From assembly GCF_958450345.1 (NCBI RefSeq), contig NC_088783.1, positions 53,668,395 through 53,732,394 on the forward strand: a stretch of 64,000 bases of DNA. The letters are read 5' to 3'. Below the pieces are notes generated by a model, which was not told the DNA's origin, searched no databases, and saw only the letters and a list, made by a program, of their open reading frames with translations. Both the position numbers and the translations under genes were made by a program. The stretch comes from Calliphora vicina (lineage: Eukaryota; Arthropoda; Insecta; Diptera; Calliphoridae). This document shows, piece after piece, positions 1-14,752 of the stretch. Every line of letters starts with the position of its first letter. The stretch's first letter is position 1.

Positions 1-60
1 AAACACTACATAATTTATAATGTTTCCTTATGATTATTTTCATATTTTTTTTGATTGCAG

Positions 61-986
61 ATGAAGTCGTTGGCCTTAAACTTGTTAAAATCATTACTTC
101 TTGTACTATTTGGCGCGGTGTTGGCAGCCACTAGCAGCAGCTCATCTTCAGCGGCAGCTTCATTGGCAAACACATCTTCAGCCAAAACATTAATTTCCGT
201 GGCGAATAGAGCACTGCCAACAACAACACCAATACCACCATCATTACAAGCGCCACCACACTTACAATTAAGACGTCATACTTTACCTGCCACAGCAGCA
301 ACATCAAAGCCCCACACAATAACAACAACAACAACGGCAGCAATACGGATGGCAAGCGCGAGCAGTAGTAGTAGGCCACGTTTGCTGTTGGCAAGGCACG
401 CGGCCAAACAAATTGCAACAACAGCAACAACAAAAGCCACAACACCAACCTCAACAATTATGACCAACTCGAAAAGAAAACCCATCATAACCGAAACCTC
501 TACATTAGACTTAACAAGACTAGTGCGGCATATTGATGCCACAACATCAACACAATCGACACCAGTGTCACTGAAGAATGGTGGTGGTGCAGGAGTACGA
601 CAACAACGTAGTTTTCATAGCAATGGAGCCCAACCTTATGAAGACACTGAAACGAAACTTAAATACAAGACTCTAGAACGACGACAATATACACGTTCCT
701 ATAGCCCCACGACAACGACAACCACTGCAACATCTACAACAGGAAAACCACAACACTTGGGTGCCATGAGACAAAGAACAGCATCACAGCATTCATTGAA
801 TGATGGCTCCAATACACCTCGTCAATCGAAGCAATCGTCATTACCGTTACTTGACGATGGTCTCAAGACAATAACAACAACAACAACATCAAGAGCAGCA
901 GCATCATCTACCTTAGATGCTGCCACATCCAGCAACCATGGCAACAAAAAACTGACAATTCTGCACAATCAGCAGACACCAAAAAC
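61..986 (+). CDS. Gene 1, first visible coding exon: signal peptide and Thr/Ser-rich N-terminus
   Basis: This exon encodes residues 1-308 plus two bases of codon 309. A pyrimidine-rich acceptor ending TTGCAG lies at 55-60, so an ATG at 61 begins the exon; any upstream exon, presumably 5' UTR, is outside the window. The first residues (MKSLALNLLKSLLLVLFGAV) form a hydrophobic segment ending near LAA, typical of a secretory signal peptide, which supports this start. The rest is Ser/Thr/Ala-rich with CAA/ACA runs and no fold I recognise. The exon ends CCAAAAAC followed by the donor GTGAGT at 987. Joining to 4596 rebuilds an ACA codon and continues as T-P-R-M-I-Q. I infer an extracellular, possibly matrix or mucin-like protein, but family and function are unknown. 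Confidence 0.75.
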
Positions 987-1934
987 GTGAGTTTCCATTT
1001 TTGTTTTAATACTTTTTTTGTTTGTTTTTGCATACAACCGATTTTGTTGTATTTAAAAAAATATTTAATTTTTAACATTTCTGTTTGATCGTTGGTTATT
1101 TATAATCGTTTTCGTATTCGTTGCAAGACTGCAACTGTGAGTCATGGGGTTATAAGTTGCATTTTGACTTCGGCTGTTCGTCTTATGTGCAGCAGTTTCT
1201 TGAGTTGGCTTTAGTTCTTAGCGGCCATAAATTTGTCTGGCATAGAAATTCCTTTCAAAAGTATTTCTTAGATCTTGGCTAGATAGCGACACGTTAATGG
1301 TGTTGTGTTAGAAACTTAAAAAAAAGATCTCATTTTGATGCTAGATTAGATGCAGTGATAAATGAAAATGAATCTCAAGATTTAAATGGAAAATAACGTT
1401 TTAATAGCAGACACACTTTTGAGTTTTAGGTGAATGAAATGGAATTTAATGTACAAGTATTTATTTGAAAGAACGTGGTAAATTTAATAAATGAACTCCG
1501 AAATTGCAGATTTATAAAAATAGAAAATACTCTGCATATTTTAAGTATATTTTAGTAGAAAATGAAGAACATGTTAAAATTTTGCCTTCTTAATATCCAA
1601 AGACAAGTGGTCGGCTTCTTGGATAAAGTTCCACAAGGATGCCGAACCTTCATGAACGATCACTAGATATAAAAAGTTGCACTTTTCTCCTAATCTTAAA
1701 GAATGCTTAAGAGATCTTTCACAGCGAAGAATATCTAGGATCTGTGCAATACACCTTATATATATTAATATATAGCTTGGAGAAACCCGATTAATAACAT
1801 CTGAACCCAGATAATTCCATTACGAAAACACACACACTTCTTCGACACAAAACAAAGTAAAGGAGAGGACAGTCTCAATGAATGGTTTAGTATTACTGTT
1901 ATTACGACGTCTAAGGGATCATTGTAGCGCAGGA

Positions 1935-3382
1935 AATTTTATATTCGGTCTAGCCCGACCATATAATACCCTACACCAAGTAAATGAGCAAAAACATTTT
2001 TCTTTTAAAATATTAATAATTTATATTCGTGAGTGATTTTCGAAAGTGGTCCTTATATGGGAGCTATGACCAATTATGAACTGATCACACATTTTTTAGT
2101 ATGAAAAAGTGCAATTTTTTTGAAGGACGGAGTTTTAAAGTGGCATATTTTTTAATCTAATTGAGATATTGACTTGAAATTTTTTTTGTAAGACCAAAAA
2201 TTAACTTATCTAAACAAAAAAATATAGCTCGAAATGATCAAATTGTTCCTAATATTTGCAATCCTATTAAAATGTTGATATAGTAAATTTTAGTTTTAGA
2301 AATTCAATGAATATGTAATATATAATAAAATCTTTATTTATTAACGAAACTCAATGAAATTTTCAGCGTTTTTTAAGTTTGTCATAAAAACTTGTCAAAA
2401 GGTCAAAGGGAATCCCGCAATTCCTAAAAATTGGAGCAAAAATCTCAAAAATGTTATTTTTTACAATTTTGGCTATGGGTCCACATTTCCTTCGGGGCTG
2501 GGAAAATACTTTAAGGATAAATAGGGAACACATCAGGGTTTCCAAAGCAGCTTTCCGTTTTCTGATCCCTGCCTTTGGGATTTTAGAACATGTGGCCCAA
2601 AGTTGAAATTTTGATAAAAAAATAGGTCAATTTCTAAAGGGGGTAGGGCCGACATGTTCCAAAAATAGGACATGTTTTTTATACCAAAATGTTCTCCGTA
2701 AAGAAACTTTATAGAAAAACATAAAATTGTTATACGTTCTTAAAGAAAGTTGTTTTTTAATAATAAAAGAGTTAAGTCACCTTTTTGTTCAAAAAACAGC
2801 AAAAATATACTATTTTTTGAATTTTTAAACTGAAAATCGGTTATTTTTGGATTCGTAATCGATATTGCTCTGACATCTTTTGTATGTTATTGGTAATTTA
2901 GTTGTCTAACAAAAAATTTCGAGTCCATTCGGTCCAAAAGTGCGCCCTATATTTTTAAAAAAGCGGACCAAGATATGGCAAAATTTCAATTTTGAAATGC
3001 CTATAACTAGGAAATTATAAGAGATAAATAGATAAATTTCAAGACCCAGCCGAGCGCTTTCCAAAAATATAAAATTCTTTGAAATCGGATGGGAAACAAA
3101 AAAATGGCAGGTGTTTAAAAATTTTACATGTCGAAGGTACCCTACTTTGAGCCCCCATAGCGCCCCTATGGGGGCCGTTTTAATAACTTAAACTCGAATA
3201 CTCCTTGGCTACGCCCAATTCAAATTTTATCCCGCTCGGACCAGCCGTTTAGAAATGCCAGATTTATTTCCAAAAAATTTAATCGACTCAGAAAGTGATT
3301 CTAAGTCGATCGGTATACTTTAATAAATATTTTTACAAACATCTGCACAAACGCATTATACCTTCCCCACTATGGTGTATAA
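1935..3382 (-). repeat. Dispersed repeat family B, copy 1 (reverse, with foreign interior)
   Basis: Both ends match, in reverse complement, the copy at 34978-35665. The left part shares CCCGACCATATAATACCCTA and the text around ATGGGAGCTATGACCAATTA. The right part shares the TCGACTCAGAAAGTGATTCT region and ends with GCATTATACC. The middle (about 2100-3280) has no counterpart in the other copy, so this is either a longer member or one with an insertion. No coding capacity is visible. The class is unknown. Confidence 0.6.
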
Positions 3383-3473
3383 ATATCATTATAGATCAGG
3401 TCTGGTTCCAGGTCAATTCTTAGGGGGGAAAAATAAATTAAGATTTATTTTACATTTTTCTTTTTTTCCTTTT

Positions 3474-4256
<783 letters not shown>

Positions 4257-4595
4257 TTATATTAAATCTATTCGGTATTTCCTTTTTTAACCCCCCTGGA
4301 TTCGAACTTGTCCTATAATTGTTCCATGTGGCAAACGCTATATCTGCTTCTGTAGAGTATGATCTGCTCATTCGGTTTCGTCTAGTTATAAGAGACACAA
4401 AGGTGGACTAAGATAAATCCAATGACCTTGCAAATGAAAACTTTTGACAATCGCATATCAGTGATTTAGAAATTGTAAAGTGTTATTTTTCAATAAAGGC
4501 TGTTAGCAACTAATTCACTAATATAAATTTAAACTCATTTTTATTGTCTGCTAAGCTATTTATCACTCTTAATAACATGTTCCTTATCCTTTCAG

Positions 4596-7500
4596 ACCTC
4601 GCATGATACAACGTCTAGTTGCTGGTCATATACAAAATGCCGAAGGACGCTCCACCTATCAAGTCTCGGCCGTAACAACCAATAGCACTATTACAAATTC
4701 AACATCGGCAAAAATATCCCCTGCAAATTATTTGCCACGTAGACCTGCAGTCTTAAGCAGCAGTTATAGAAATACACAATTAAATGCCAACATAAGAGTA
4801 GCATCGACCACACCTTCCACTACAACGACAACAACATCATCTAAAGCCAGCGAATCTTTAATTGACTCCAATCATGATGTTGACTATCACGATGATGATG
4901 AAGCACTCTTAGACGATCCGGGAGATTTTGATAATTGGGATAATGGTATATTGAGATTAAGTGCGGGTTCTGGCAAGGAAAATAAACTAAAAAAGACGAA
5001 AGAGGATTCAAAGAAAACTTTGTCAGATCAAGTAAGAGATGGTAAATATGGCTTGATAGAAAAGGAATTATTTAGGAGAACACCCAAAAGACCGGGAGTT
5101 TTAAGCTATTTGCCCAACAAAGAAGTGCCTGAAGATAATGAACGTAATTTTGGTGGTTTGAATGAGGAAGACATATGGTTGGCCGAGGATCATTTGTTGG
5201 TCATAAAGGGTGGCAGTCTTAATGAAGATAATCCCGAAGAGCCCTGGCCGGCTATAGATGATTATAATGCGGCTGGTAGGCAAATTAAAATTCCGAGTAA
5301 TCCCAAAGTTCCGCCACCCTTTCCTGTCCAGCTCGAAGAAAACGGCCCCGTACAGCTTATCGGAAATAATAAACTCACGATCGTCTATCCGCTCACTAAC
5401 GAATCGCTACCAGTTTATACCATCGGCACGCAAGCCCACAACACGGCAGCCACGGATGACGGTGACGACGAGAAAAATCTTATTACCCGGCCGGGAAAGG
5501 CTAAGAATGCTAAAGAGAACCAACCGGGTTACAACTACCCGTCGCCCTCGCTACCGTGGCTTTACAACAACCAAACGCTTACGAATAAAGCATTAAGTGA
5601 TGGTAATGCTGATAATAAACCTGTTAATTTCCCCGTATTGGGGCCCTTCCTCTATGGTCGTAATGGTTCTTTGGACAATATTAATGGCACCGAGGAGTTT
5701 GATGAAGATGATCCCTCTCTATATTATCCACCACCCTATTCTTTTGTTTACAAAAGTAATTATTCAAATCGTGTGCCGCCAGGACCTTTAGTGCCGGGCA
5801 TTGTAGTGCCACCACCTCCTGAACATTTTAGCAAATTGGAAAAGCAAGAGAAGGAAAGAAGACCTTGGTACTCAAGTACTCAGGTTCCACCATTAAGATA
5901 TAGAGTTTATAGTACCACAACTTCAACTCCTGCCACTACCACGACAACTACAACAACTACCACCACTACTGAGCAACCCTACAGACCAGTGGTTACCAAA
6001 ATATCGGAATATACTCCAAAGATTATTAATATTGTTAACCCAGCACCCAGACCTGTATACTCTCCCACACAATCTCCCAGATTTTCCATTACTCCCTCTA
6101 ATAAAATTCCTTCCAGAAATATTGAACCTGTACCGGTACCTGTGGCAGTTCCAATTCCCATATATCCCGTGAATTCCAATGCAAGACCAAATATTGTTTC
6201 CTTTGTACCCACCACACAGGAACCCAATGTTGAAACTCTCTCCAAGGCAAATCCTATTTACTATGAATACTTCGAGGCTAAACGTCAGCAGGGGGGTGCA
6301 AATGCCATCGATGATTATGTATCGACGACATCAAAACCATTATCATCTTCTAAACCCATTAAATTGTACGCCACCAGCAAAAGACCTTTTAAATCACAAG
6401 GCCATCATCGCCATTATTTACAGCCAGGGCCACCTAATCATCGCTATGTGGACGAAAGTGTGGTGAGTATTACTCCCAAGCCGGAGATACGCTATAAACC
6501 TAGACCCGTATTTAAACAAAGACCTTTGCAAAACTTTGAGCAGGAAGTCAATGCCATACGGGAAACATTAAGATACTATCAAAATCAGGAATTACGGGAC
6601 AATAATATACCTAGAACACCAAAGGCTAAACCGGTGTTTGATTATAACTATGAGGGTTCCAAAACGGAGGAAGGAGAGACCAGAAATCAATTCCAACCTC
6701 CAGTGGAGTATGATGGAGAGCCTTTTAAACCCATGGTTACTTACAGTCCAGCGGTAAATGATGAAAACGCCTTTAGAGCTGTAGGAGTTGATAAAATAGG
6801 AGCTGATGATGCCCAGCCCGAAGGTAGAGAAGATTTTGCTGAAGCACCTAAATATCCCACCACAACACTACTACCGGTGCAGCCTCAGGGTCGCCCCAAG
6901 AAACTAAGAGTTGGTGCGAAATATTTGCAACAACCTCCCCACCAACAGGGTTATTTAAATGCTCCGCAAAGACAACAGACTTGGGTGGCAGTGAATAAAC
7001 AAGAATTTAATGAGTATGTTCAAGCGGAAAGTCCACCACAACGAGAACGTTATCAGGAACCTATACAACAACACGTACCACTGTTAACAACACGTAACCG
7101 AGAATATCCAGGTTATTATTACGGACCAGGCAGACAAAATAATCGTTTTTATGAGCAACCCTTTCAAAATGTTCCCTCGCGTAAAATAATCAATTACAGA
7201 CCACAACATCAAACGCAGCAGCAGCAACAGCCCCAACCGCCTCAGCAACAACAGCAAGTATGGAGTTTAGAAAATGATACTTTGGTAAATGAGCTGCCCA
7301 ATAGACCACCCATTAATCCAGATGCCGAGTTTATAGATCCCTACTTAGTGGGACCTTCCATCAATAATTACCCATATCAGCAACAGCAACAACAGCAGCA
7401 GCAACAACAACAAAGGTTAGCCTATCAACAACAACAGCAGCTTCAACAGCAACAACAACAGCAGCAACCTCCACCACCCGTATCACATCAATCCCAATAC

Positions 7501-7890
7501 TATTCACGACCCCATTTAGCTCAAAGAATACCCGGACGACAATTTCAACAGCAGCAACAACAGCAGCAGCAAAACCCTCCGCCACCACCGTTTTCTTTAA
7601 TTAACGATGAATTGGTTAACTATAGACAGCCCTTGCCACCCATTAATCCCGACAGCGAATGGATAACACATCCTCAGGTGATACGCAATCCACAACAACA
7701 GTTTTATAGATCAAACAACTTTCGGTTACCGCCCCCGCCACCCGCACCCATTTCAAATGTGGGTGGTGAAGCGGAGGTTTATTATTTAACACCGAAATAT
7801 CGTCGTGCCAATAATCTCAGCAATAATCGCTATCAACAGCAGCAGCAACAACAACAACAACATTCCAATAACAATAATAATGGTAAATAG
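4596..7890 (+). CDS. Gene 1, last coding exon: Pro/Gln-rich low-complexity secreted protein
   Basis: This exon carries codons 309-1406 and a TAG stop at 7888-7890. The acceptor is CCTTTCAG ending at 4595. In order there is an acidic, mixed-composition region (about 4860-5330), a proline-rich stretch with PPP and VPG motifs, a run of about 12 Thr near 5940, and a Tyr/Pro/Arg-rich region. The C-terminal third carries long poly-Gln tracts (7216-7590 and 7832-7860). A unit of form NDxLVN...PPINPD(A/S)E occurs twice, near 7273-7335 and 7603-7662, showing internal duplication. No transmembrane segment or enzymatic motif is visible. Third-position composition changes sharply at about 5325-5590. The length and low complexity suggest a secreted structural or cuticle-associated protein, which is inference only. 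Confidence 0.8.
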
Positions 7891-10540
7891 GTTTGGTAGT
7901 TATTTACATCAGGTAATTGTTATACAAAGTGTTATATTATGCAAGACAAATTTATAAAGTGATGGGAAATGGGATACTAGCTCAGTTTCGTAAACAAAAT
8001 AAGTGTTATACAATGTGTTATACTATGGTAATTTATTTTATTTGCTAACAGTCTCAAAAAGGCAACAAAATCGTATAAACTTGTAAATTGGTATAACTGT
8101 TATACCAGCAAATTGTTATATAAATTGTTATACTAAGACATGTTGTTGTTTTGGAGTATTAGCTAACAAATCTATAGTATTTAAACCACTTACTAAACAA
8201 CAGTTATACAAACTGTTATACTAATTGTTTTCTTATCAATACTTAACAACTTCAAGGAATCACAGTTGCATTGCTAAAAACTGTTATACTGCTATATTGG
8301 AAGCAACAGTTAATGTTGTTTATGCCAACAACTGTTATACTATTATATAAAGTGTTATACTGCAACATTTTCTAAATTTTATTAGCCAACATATATATTT
8401 ATTGTGTTTTAAATAAGGGAAACTCATTTGAGTAAACAAAAGAACTTTTATACAAACTGTGAAATGAAATTATTAAATTTTATAAGAAACTGTTATATTG
8501 TTTTTATTTAAAGTATATTTTTTTATAATGAAATAAACTTTTTGGTTGTAATAGAATTAAAACTGTTATAATTGAAGTCTTAAGGTTGGATATTTAATAG
8601 AAGTTTTGCAATCCAAAGAGAGTAACTTACAAACTGGTATACTGTGACAATTTTTCTTTCCAAACATAGTTTTAAATATTAAAATATTATACTAACTGTT
8701 GAAAATGATGAAATTTAAATTTTGTATTGAAATAATTTTTATGGAAACTGTTATATTTGTTTCTCTTTTAAAACTGTTGAATGAAGAATAAAACATTTGG
8801 TTAATATGAAATAAAAACTGTTATAATCCATATACTAACGTTTGAAATTAGCTAAAAAACCAATCTTACAAACTGTTATACTCTGAAAATTAGCTTAATT
8901 CAATAGAAATTCATAACTAATATGATATATATTGTGGTAGTTTGATTTTAAAAAAACCAAAACTTTGGAAACAAATTCCCAACATACTGTTATACTGTCA
9001 TAACCATGCTTTGTAAGCTTTGCATAACAGTACTGTGACAATTTGCTTAAACTAAATGAAATGCCTTGAATACAAACAAAAAGTTTGAAAAACAAATTTC
9101 AAATAAACTGCTATACAGAGACCATTTAATTCGTAACAGAAAACTGTTATATTAAACTATTATACTTTAAAAATTTGCTTAATTCAATACAAATTCTAAA
9201 CTAATTTGATATATTGTGGCAGTTTGACTTTAAAACTAACTAAAACTTGTAAAAACAACAAACTGTTATACTGTCATGTATATCAAAACTATAATACAAA
9301 TTGTAGAGGGTAAAAGTATTTTAAAAACTTAAAAAATGTTGTATTATAAAACAATATACAAACTATTGTACTGGTACAACACTTTTAATATACATGAATG
9401 TCTTGCAAACTGTTATAATCTACAAATTTGCTTAATTGACTTTAAATTATGTCATACTAAACTGATATATTGTGGCAGTTTGCCTTTAAAACGAACTAAA
9501 ACTTTGGAATACAAATTACAATTAAACTGTTATACTGTCATGTATGTCTTGAATACAAACAAAAAGTTTGAAAAACAAATTTCAAATAAACTGCTATACT
9601 GTGACCATTTAATTCGTAACCGAAAACTGTTATATTAAACTGTTATACTCAAAAAATTTGCATAATTCAATACAAATTCTAAACTAATTTGATATATTGT
9701 GACAGTTTGGCTTTAAAACTAATTAAAACTTGTAAAAACAACAAACTGTTATACTGTGACAATTTGCTTAATTTAATTAAAATGCTGTCATACTAAACTA
9801 ATATTAAAAACCATATTCCCTTGAATACAAACAAAAACTTTTAAAAATAAATTTCAAATAAACTGTTATACTGTGACTATTTTTCACTGTAAAAATGTCT
9901 AATAAAGTAACCATTTAAAAAAAAATATTTCATAATAGAAAACTGCCTAGTACTCCAAATTGTGTATTAAATGAATGCAAACAAATTAATATAATAGTAT
10001 AACTGTTATACACTACAAAGATGATAGCCTTATTAACTACTTATACTCTGACAATTTGCTTAATTCTATTCAAATCCTATCATACTGATATTGTGACAAT
10101 AATAAAAAATAATTTCAAACAAACCGTTATACTGTGACTATTAGTGCTTTCTGAACTATAAAGAATGTCTTATAAACTGTTATACTTTTACCATTACATT
10201 GCTATAAAGCTGTTATACTAGAATAACACCTGTATTGAGTAGAAAATTGCAGACTTGAAAATGTTAACTATCAATATAAACTGTTATACTAGTATACTAC
10301 TTCTATCAATTTTCTACTATTATACAAATTGTACTAGTATTACACTTTTATCAAATGTATAAATAGCAAGCAATTGCACACTTGTAAAAACTGGGTTATC
10401 AAAACTGTTATACTATTATAAAATTTATAAAAACTGTTATAATATAAAACCAATTACACATGTATAGCAAACAATTTGACATTTTAAAAATCATTGTAAT
10501 ACAAACTGTTATACTGGATTGTTATACTCTAAAAAGTAAA
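7891..10540 (+). repeat. GTTATAC motif field behind gene 1 (possible 3' UTR or intergenic repeat)
   Basis: No gene is visible. By hand I count about 35 copies of GTTATA followed by C, T or A, mostly as AAACTGTTATACT, almost all on the + strand. Spacing is irregular, about 15 to 150 bases. Longer blocks are also duplicated: a text of roughly 200 bp containing GACCATTTAATTCGTAAC and GATATATTGTG occurs near 9066-9285 and again near 9549-9765, about 480 bp apart. The field begins 28 bases after the gene 1 stop, so part of it is likely transcribed as 3' UTR. The extent of that transcript cannot be judged, because AATAAA-like signals are frequent. Confidence 0.75.
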
Positions 10541-11561
10541 TATTTGGTTTTTGTTTAACACTTTTCTAGAAATAAAAAAATATTAAAATTTTATTGAGTA
10601 TGACTGAATATCCGGCATAAATTATAAATTAATTTTTGTTTATGAAACTGATTCTTAATCCCTTTTTTTAGAAAAACTTTAAAATTTTATGACACTTTAC
10701 ACTTTAAACAAAAATAGAAAATCAAACAGCTGTGCAATAAGATTTACTTATTTTTATATAAATTAGAATTAATAAATTATTGTGTCAAGCAACTTTTATA
10801 TTTTCTTAGCAATTTATAAACAAAAAAAAAATCGTAATAAATTTATGAAGAAAGTTTAAAACATTTGTAAATTATTAACAATAATAGACATGTTTTCACC
10901 AGACAAAATTAACCAATTGTTATCAGAATTTTATATAGAAAAAGGTTCTGTTATACATATTTAAAAAATCAAACAGCAATTCTCAAAATCTCTTAAAGTG
11001 AAAACAGATAATGCTAAACTAAATGACATATTATATTACATTATTAATTTTATCAAAACGAATTTATGATTTTCATATAATTCAGAAACATGAATGGAAA
11101 ATAATTTTAAAATTATTTATGAAAAATACTCAAAAATTATTTGAAAACTGTGCAATTTTCATACAAAACTTTTTAAACTAATTTTCTAAACATGTTTCTG
11201 TATCAGTCCCTTAAAGAAATTTCCTTTTCGTTTCCAATTTCATAATTTATATGAATTTGTATATAAAATCTCAATATTTTTTTATATTTATTATTTTTTC
11301 TTAACAATTAAATGACCACTTGAAAAATAAATAAATATAAAAGGCAAACTATTAAATATAGGCAAAAAAATTAATAAATAATAAAAAATAAATAAACCTG
11401 GTCAAAGTAAAACTTTAATAATATTAATTAATACCTTAAATAACTACTTAAACTTGTAAATAGATTTTAAAAACGTAGTATTAGAAATGTTATAAAAATT
11501 ATTAAAAATAAGTCTTAGAGTAAATTATGACTATATTACTAACATAATTACAACTCTTAGC
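10541..11561. other. AT-rich intergenic sequence
   Basis: Very AT-rich, with poly-A and poly-T runs and many AATAAA-like strings. I see no gene, no terminal repeats and no further GTTATAC clustering. Confidence 0.6.
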
Positions 11562-11685
11562 CCCATTTTCTCAATATCTGGTTATTTTTTATCGTGACGA
11601 TATACTGACATTTCTCATACAAAAATTATATTAATTGGAAGTATATACCGCCAGGATAAAATATAACCAGAAATTGAGAAAATGT
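11562..11685. mobile_element. Short foldback MITE (same family as 15671-15798)
   Basis: The ends form an imperfect inverted repeat of about 30 bp: CATTTTCTCAATATCTGG on the left against CCAGAAATTGAGAAAATG on the right, around a loop of about 60 bp. The interior shares ATACAAAAATTAT and a CTGACATTT block, in opposite orientation, with the element at 15671-15798. No coding capacity. Confidence 0.65.
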
Positions 11686-12788
11686 TGTTAAGTTTAAATT
11701 TGAATAAATATTTACTTTTTATAAAAAAAGCCATAATTTTTAAGTTAAATTTAAGTATTATCTTTTTTAAAATTATGTATTGTAGTTTTATACTTATGTA
11801 TTTGTAATTGTGAACTATTTTAGAAAATGTATCTAATTTTTACTAATAAATTTTTAAAAATTTAGTTTTAAGTCGATAACATTTAAATAAATTATTCCCA
11901 AAAATGATGATGCGTAAATAAATAAATAATTTGTAAAAATATATACGAAACTCGAATAAAGAATAAAAAATAAATTTTGAGTTTTATTTAAAATCCGAAA
12001 ACAATTTACAAAAAGAGTGTGTCAAGAAAAAAACTTGTACTAAAGGTAGGGTCACACATGACAAATATTTGACGAAAAAGACGTACCCACTACAAAAATA
12101 CATTAGAATTCTTTTATTTATTTGAAAAACTTATTTTACTTAGGATGATTCGAAACAAAAAAAATTGTTTTATTTTATTTAATGCTGCACAGTGGTATGA
12201 GAAAAAAAGAGGGAAATAAATCTGTAACTTCTAAACCCTTAGTCCGATTTGAATGAAATTTCACATGCGCAAAGAGGAAGTGTTGTCGAGTTTTGAACTT
12301 GGACCTTGTGAGACCACCAGGAGCTGAGCCAGGGGTCCCCAAAGTAGGACACCTCGGGTATGTTCAGTTTTAAAAATGTTCGTATTTCTTCGTTTGTGTT
12401 CCGATTTCAAAAAAAATAACACATATAGAATCTTTTTGCCGAGCACTACATAGCTATCTATCGTCGTAGCTATCTATTATCTCTTATAGCTTAGGAGATA
12501 TTCGCATCTGAAAATTAAATGTTCAGCATTTTTACCCACCCTACTCCAGTTTTTTGATGACAGCGGTTCCAAATATTTCCCGATTTTCTCCATTTTTCTT
12601 TTGTAGGAAAGAAAGAATTGTTTAAAAATCATGACTGAATCCAAAGTTACATGCATTTGAATTTAAAAAATTTTAAAAAGACGATTTTTCGCTATTTTTT
12701 GGGAAAAAACTTTTATTCATTTTAAGTTATCTAAAAAATTTCTAAGAGTATGTATAATGAATTTGTACTGTTTGAAAAGCTAACTTTT
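11686..12788. other. Intergenic sequence, no gene seen
   Basis: AT-rich sequence. The segment from about 12180 (CACAGTGGTATGAG) to 12600 is less AT-rich and may be another dispersed element, but I find no second copy in the window. No ORF here is convincing. Confidence 0.5.
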
Positions 12789-13662
<874 letters not shown>

Positions 13663-14439
13663 TAAATTTTAAATGACAAAAAAAATTTATAATTTTTGAT
13701 ACCGAGGTCCATTCAAAAAACGCCTATTTTTTATGTAAAATTCAAAATTCAAGGTTAATTCTCAGCGAGTTGTTAAGTTTTCCCTAATTAATTTGCCACG
13801 TAAAAAACATAAGGTAGACATGTTATGAATAGATGATTTTGTCTACTTTTTAAAAGTATATATAACTTTTGACAATTAAAAAATTCATGGAATACTTTTT
13901 TGAAAAATATGACAACAAAATCAATTTTTTTTCAAAATTACAAGGTCCGACCAATAAATTTTGATAGGAGAGACAAACAAAAAAAAGACACGTATATCGG
14001 CGTTTTGAAAGTTTACATCTGAATTTCATTTCAGGGGGGAGGGGGGTGTTAAATTTTCACACATTCTGTCACATTCTTATTGTTAATCGGCATAAGAAAT
14101 CATGTGATCCTTACATTTTAGGTATAAAATGTGTTCAGCAAATTTATGTAAAATGTTTCGGAGAACATTTTTGTAGAATATGTTAACCCTCTAAATCCTC
14201 AAGGCATGGGTCTTTTTTGTCCTTATTTTAACAAAGAGCAAAAAACACCATTAAAACAGGGATTTAAGGGGTTAAAATGTTCGGCAAAATATTATCCGTG
14301 AAATTTTACTATAAGTCCCTGAATACACCAAAACGGAATATGCAACCAGAAAGTCAGAAATAAGACACAACAAAAGAGAGCCTAGGGTTTATTTCGCATT
14401 TATTAAGAATATTATGTAGAGAACGTTCTATATCGATCG
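13663..14439. other. Intergenic sequence with an unclassified repeat
   Basis: No gene is seen. A G-rich patch (GGGGGGAGGGGGG) lies at about 14034-14046. The text around 14100-14180 resembles dispersed-repeat sequence but has no second copy here. A small piggyBac-type MITE is listed separately at 14187-14271. Confidence 0.45.
14187..14271. mobile_element. Small piggyBac-type MITE flanked by TTAA
   Basis: TTAA occurs at 14183-14186 and 14272-14275. The element begins CCCTCTAAATCCT and ends GGATTTAAGGGG, imperfect inverted repeats that start with CCC. TTAA duplication with CCC-type ends is characteristic of piggyBac elements. It is about 85 bp long with no coding capacity. Confidence 0.55.
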
Positions 14440-14752
14440 AAACAGACGGACGCCTTCGGGTTATCGTGAATCCATTTTTCATCGCTAGTAATGATTCAAG
14501 CAACATTTCAGACATACAAAATCGCCTTTCAAGGCCTCAGCTTCAATTCACTGCTTGCAAACATTTTGAAATTGCTGATTAAGTAGGTCCCAATGATTTG
14601 AGTTTGACTATAATCTCCGTGGAGTAATGCCTCCAATTCTTGGTCTTCTAACTTTTTTGGCTGGCCTGGCGATCTTTGTCTTCCGTGTCAAAATCACCAC
14701 TTCTGAACAGCACAATCTCTCGCACGTTGAAACCGATAACACACATTCACAT

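Noticed and set aside
131..542. Leu/Val-rich reverse-strand frames opposite gene 1 (and 22626-23429 opposite the RGS exon)
   Set aside because: They mirror CAA/ACA-rich coding sequence on the + strand. Hydrophobic frames opposite such runs are expected.
8895..9095. Reverse-strand 66-codon frame
   Set aside because: It lies inside the repeated block of the GTTATAC field with no start context or motif.
9336..9638. 100-codon + strand frame in the GTTATAC field
   Set aside because: It is built from repeated motif text, is Tyr/Leu/Cys-rich by composition and has no recognisable domain.
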